Source of the DNA: Onthophagus taurus
Lineage: Eukaryota > Arthropoda > Insecta > Coleoptera > Scarabaeidae
DNA length: 64,000 bases
Direction: 5' to 3'
Assembly (NCBI RefSeq): GCF_036711975.1
Contig: NC_091971.1
Coordinates: 2,115,501-2,179,500, forward strand
Below, piece after piece: positions 60,545-64,000 of the stretch. A model generated the notes under the pieces. It had not been told where the DNA came from, ran no database searches, and saw only the letters and a list, made by a program, of their open reading frames with translations. Within the stretch, counting starts at the first letter, position 1; each line of letters opens with the position of its first letter. Position numbers and translations under genes: made by a program.

Positions 60545-61956
60545 CAGTCAGTCCCAAAAGTCATCGTACACAAATGGTTTTCGCATGATTTCCAAAACGT
60601 GATCGTAAATAAAAGAATTTTTTTATTACCATACATATAATTATTTATTTTTAACAGATTTATAAACAGAAAACACTGCAATTTAACAAAATAACAAAAT
60701 TACTTAATAATTCTTCAAAATCGTTCCATTGCAATCTCACAAAAGTAATCGTACATCTGAAAACCGACAGGGGTTTCCCCGTCTCTTTGTCAATTACGTG
60801 GGATTTCCCGTGCAGCTAGTCTAACCTGCCCTACATCTAGTAATCGTTGCTCTCCGTTTGTCAAAAAAGTGTCATGGCTCCCCAGAGAACGGAAACAAGT
60901 GTAGAAGTGAGAAAAATTGTTATAAAATTACATAATGAAGGTCGATCTATACGTGAAATCGCTAAAACACTTAATAAAAGTGCTTCTACAATTCAGTATA
61001 TAATTAAAAGGTTTGTGGATACCGGAAATATTGAAAATGCTCCGCGCACTGACCGTCCAAAATTGTTGACTCCCCGAGAAGAACGAAGCATTAGGCAAGA
61101 AGTCAACACAAATCCTCGGATAAGAGCATCCAAAAGGGTCATCTTTACAGATGAATCAAAATATAACATTTTTGGATGCGATGGTAGGGGTAAAATTTGG
61201 AGGAAGGCCGGTACAGCCCTAGATTTAAAAAATCTCCTACCAACAGTGAAACATGGCGGTGGATCCGTGATGGTATGGGGATCCATGGCTGCTTCAGGAG
61301 TCGGTAGTTCAGTCTTTATTGAAAATATAATGAATAAGTGGCAATATTTAAATATTTTAAAGGCTAATTTAAAGCAAAATGCTATACAATTGTGTCTTGG
61401 AAGTAATTGGATTTTCCAACAAGACCAAGACCCAAAGCATACAGCACATGTAGTTCGCGAATGGCTTTTATATAATGTGCCCAAGCAGCTACATTCTCCT
61501 CCACAATCACCGGATATTAACCCCATAGAGCACGTGTGGGATTACTTAGAAAAATCTATTAGAATGCACAACATTAGTAGCAAGGAATCCCTAAAAGCTG
61601 CATTACAAGTAGAGTGGGATAAAATTCCGGCATCATACACTGAAAAACTTGTTCAATCTATGAGAGAAGACTAAAAGCTGTACTTAAAGCGAACGGAGGA
61701 CCAACCAAGTACTAGTACCAGCTTGGCTGCGTCTTTAATTACAACTTTTGGATCTGTACGATCACTTTTGTGACATTCCAATGGAAGAATTTTGAAGAAC
61801 TATTAAGTTATTTTGTTAAATTGCAGTGTTTTCTGTTTATAAATCTGTTAAAAATAAATAATTATGTGTATGGTAATAAAAAAATACTTTTTTTACGACC
61901 TCATTTTGGATATTATGCAAAAACCGTCGGTGTACGATGACTTTTGGGACTGACTG
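60545..61956 (+). mobile_element. Tc1-type DNA transposon, 1412 bp, IR/DR structure
   Basis: The left end CAGTCAGTCCCAAAAGTCAT and right end ATGACTTTTGGGACTGACTG are exact inverted repeats flanked by TA. The inverted repeats run inward about 215 bases with a divergent middle: ACAGAAAACACTGCAATTTA at about 60667 has its partner at about 61830. Each repeat also holds an inner site like the outer tip (CACAAAAGTAATCGTACA near 60738; TGTACGATCACTTTTGTG near 61754). That is the IR/DR plan of Tc1-like elements with two transposase-binding sites per end. It carries one transposase gene. Confidence 0.92.
60874..61674 (+). CDS. Tc1-like transposase with internal deletion, 266 aa
   Basis: Cut-and-paste transposase. 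The N terminus is a helix-turn-helix (KIVIKLHNEGRSIREIAKTL, SASTIQYIIKRF) for end binding. The catalytic domain shows TDESKYNIFG (first Asp), FQQDQDPKHTAHVVREW (second Asp) and SPDINPIEHVWDYL (Glu), the DD34E type of Tc1, plus KHGGGSVMVWG. Full-length relatives are about 340 residues; here NPRIRASK runs directly into RVIFTDES, so ~60-70 residues of the second DNA-binding helix region and the linker are missing without loss of frame. The ATG at 60874 (MAPQRTETSV) is the best start. Loss of the second helix-turn-helix probably inactivates it, although the catalytic residues and frame are intact, which suggests a young insertion. Confidence 0.92.
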   Translation: MAPQRTETSVEVRKIVIKLHNEGRSIREIAKTLNKSASTIQYIIKRFVDTGNIENAPRTDRPKLLTPREERSIRQEVNTNPRIRASKRVIFTDESKYNIFGCDGRGKIWRKAGTALDLKNLLPTVKHGGGSVMVWGSMAASGVGSSVFIENIMNKWQYLNILKANLKQNAIQLCLGSNWIFQQDQDPKHTAHVVREWLLYNVPKQLHSPPQSPDINPIEHVWDYLEKSIRMHNISSKESLKAALQVEWDKIPASYTEKLVQSMRED

Positions 61957-61958
61957 TA

Positions 61959-62195
61959 TGTAGTTGTAGGTCTTGTGTTAGTTCTAATTTTACATTAGCA
62001 CTATCACTAGAACTAACACAAGACCTAGAACTAGAATCATTCGGGTTTAGCCGTCTTGAGAGACGTGCGGCTAAACCCGAACGATTCTAGTTCTCGGTCT
62101 AGTGTTAGTTCCAGTATTGCATTAGCACTACTACAAGAACTAACACAAGACCTAGAACTAGAATCATTCGGATTTAGCCGTAATGTTCACTGATA
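61959..62195 (+). repeat. Module A repeat, right half of the split copy
   Basis: Follows the TA at the right end of the Tc1 element. Contains a near-perfect hairpin GGGTTTAGCCGTCTTGAGAG paired with GTGCGGCTAAACCCGA, two GTTAGTTC/GAACTAAC inverted pairs, and hairpin cores 128 bases apart (62038 and 62166). Confidence 0.85.
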
Positions 62196-64000
62196 ATACT
62201 AAAATTACTCATTGAGATTCCGAAATGCAAATAGTTTGGAGGAAACCAAATTGTGAGCTCAAAAAACAAGAATTTGGTGGGAACAGTTAAACATGGGGGT
62301 GGTTTAGTAAAGCTGTATCTTCCCTGTATACTCAATTTTGTGTGCAACTGTATTTTTTCTTTTTGAATTCCTCATTTATTTAATATTTCTTAAAAAAATC
62401 GATGTAGTTTTACTACCGACTTATTACGTATTCAGAAAGGAACTCGAAAAAAAAAACTAATTCTTTACCAGTGAAGACATAAATTTAAAAATACAGTTTC
62501 GTAATTTTGTATGTACATTGAATACGTTTTATTACAGCGTTGGGGACATTCCAAAAGTTTATATTAAGTGCGTAACCTTGAGAGTATTAAAGTTAGCACC
62601 TGTTACCTGTGCAACGAGAAGACTTGAGGAATAAAAATAAAAAATCTAATTCTAAACAAATTTAATACCAAATCAAGTGGAATTTTCAAAATTAATATTT
62701 AACGATCACGTGTAACGTACGTCGCGTTGTTAAACGATGTTCAAGGATGAAATGTTTATTTAAAAAGTTTGAAACTCAATGAAATTGAAGTGATGCGCTA
62801 AAAATCGAAATTAACAATTTAAATTATTGCAGATAAAACTCATTGTAAATGAGCAACAATACCACGAGCGAGGTCAGTATTAAATCATTTTGCGTTCGGG
62901 TTATATTCTAAACGCAAGGCCAAGTTCAAATTGTTGGAATGAATGAGACATTTTATTAGTTCGAAATTTACATAATTACGTGCATTTGCGATTGCACCAG
63001 AGCACGAAGCGCTTATTCATACTCGATCCGATCATTTTGAATATAATCGTATTGTTTTCTTTTATTGCTCGTTTTTTTTTATTCATCGCTCCCGGTTTTT
63101 CTCTCGATATTATTGCGACGATAACAGCCTTGAATTCAATGGCAAATCACCCGCTTTTTTTGTGAATTATTACGCGGCCCCGTATTTATACACCTCTAAA
63201 CAAAACAGCCGACAAAACGTGACCGAGTTCATTTAAAATCGTGAGAATTTAAAATTTTATTACTATAGCGTTGTTAAAATGAATTGTTTTTTTTTACTTT
63301 CTTCACTAGTGGTTAGTGTCTTAAGAAATTTTTAGATTGTGTTGTGAAGGTCATTATTAAAAGTTGATTTTTTTTTAATGGGTTGATTAAACAGCGAGAT
63401 TTTATTATTTAAAAGTGAATGGGTATTTTATAATTAAATGTTACCAAAAAAAAATTATTAGTCATAAATGCTTCTCTATTTTTAACGTTAAAAAGTAATA
63501 AAGAAGAATTTATTGATTTATTTTATTTAAACTAGGAAATAGGTATTATTATTATTGATTAGAAAACAACGTTCGGTCATAGTGTGCCATGACCATGGCC
63601 TCCTGCGCGACGATGTTGCATCACTGGCTCGCAACCGAAGGCCTTGGGATTATTGTAAACAGCGTGAGCAGAGCGAACTCAGCGTGGGCAAAAACCGTGA
63701 ATCCTGTTCTTGTAGATTCTAACCATATACTAACTAAATCTAGAAGCAGTCTTTTACTTTTAATCTTTACTATTTTTTCAACAAATTTACTTGTCATTAT
63801 TTATTTATTAAAAAAATTTTGGATAAATTAGTTTACCATAACATAACTTTGTCTTGTTCTAATACAACTTTTTTATAATAGCTTTTGGTATAACTGAAAA
63901 AAATCTTCAAAAATGACAATTTCTCTCCATATACTGGGACTTTCATATAACTCGCAATATATGAATGCAGTATCCATAGTTACGAATCACTATGCACTTG

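Larger units (their letters stand above)
58514..64000. other. Ultraspiracle upstream intron, rich in transposons
   Basis: Probably one intron on the minus strand, since the next upstream exon (first half of zinc finger 1) is not found before the right edge. It contains a module A copy split by two back-to-back transposons (59085-62195). From 62200 to 63570 I see only AT-rich DNA with isolated CG-richer patches. A GC-richer block at 63585-63720 is unexplained. Confidence 0.5.

Noticed and set aside
60993-61526. 177-codon minus-strand frame opposite the transposase
   Set aside because: Antisense shadow; the plus-strand frame has all transposase motifs.

Overview
The window reads as nuclear DNA of an insect. 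It is strongly AT-rich, its genes are split by spliceosomal GT..AG introns, and much of the intron and intergenic space is repeats. All identifiable genes are animal genes with insect counterparts. The nuclear-receptor gene encodes an ultraspiracle protein whose ligand-binding domain is RXR-like. That form is known from beetles and other non-dipteran, non-lepidopteran insects, so a beetle or similar insect is my inference.

Layout. (1) 1-1.4 kb: the first, signal-peptide exon of a minus-strand gene that runs off the left edge. (2) 3.7-29.9 kb: four genes for Na+/K+-ATPase beta subunits (nervana family). Gene 1 is 3721-8044 (minus), gene 2 is 10048-13781 (plus, with two alternative first exons), gene 3 is 20065-27748 (plus) and gene 4 is 28213-29914 (minus, divergent). 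All four have a short cytosolic first exon that splices in phase 1 just after the Trp of a Trp-containing motif, and all four keep six ectodomain cysteines. A one-exon cuticle protein (15533-16309) lies between genes 2 and 3. (3) 31.6-54.3 kb: a skywalker/TBC1D24 orthologue (TBC plus TLD domains, plus strand) with a 93-nt in-frame cassette exon and a possible 30-nt microexon. (4) 56.2-64 kb: the 3' half of ultraspiracle/RXR (minus strand), whose upstream exons lie beyond the right edge.

Repeats. Two hairpin-rich modules recur throughout. Module A is rich in GTTCTAG/CTAGAAC and carries a GGGTTTAGCC hairpin. Module B carries AAACGTC/GACGTTT hairpins and an AGGTTGGTACCATTTTAGG core. They occur as joined A+B copies, as ~442-bp tandem units at 39.9-40.8 kb, and as an array at 50.6-52.6 kb. 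In three places these modules sit at the edge of a partial gene copy: a broken exon 2 of gene 2, a broken exon of skywalker, and a 64-bp gene 4 exon/intron fragment inside gene 2. Other mobile DNA includes a 136-bp MITE with a TTA duplication, a ~175-bp inverted-repeat element, two non-LTR reverse-transcriptase remnants, a possible hAT remnant, a 1.34-kb foldback element and a 1.41-kb Tc1-type transposon. The Tc1 transposase keeps its DDE residues but has an internal deletion. The foldback and Tc1 elements stand end to end sharing one TA, inside a module A copy.

How the genes relate. The beta subunits pair with the Na+,K+-ATPase alpha subunit at the plasma membrane; several paralogues and alternative N termini suggest tissue-specific pumps. 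Skywalker acts in synaptic-vesicle trafficking and ultraspiracle in ecdysone signalling. I see no operon-like or pathway link among the three loci. Exon coordinates were worked out by hand from splice sites and phase, and no transcript or database search was available.
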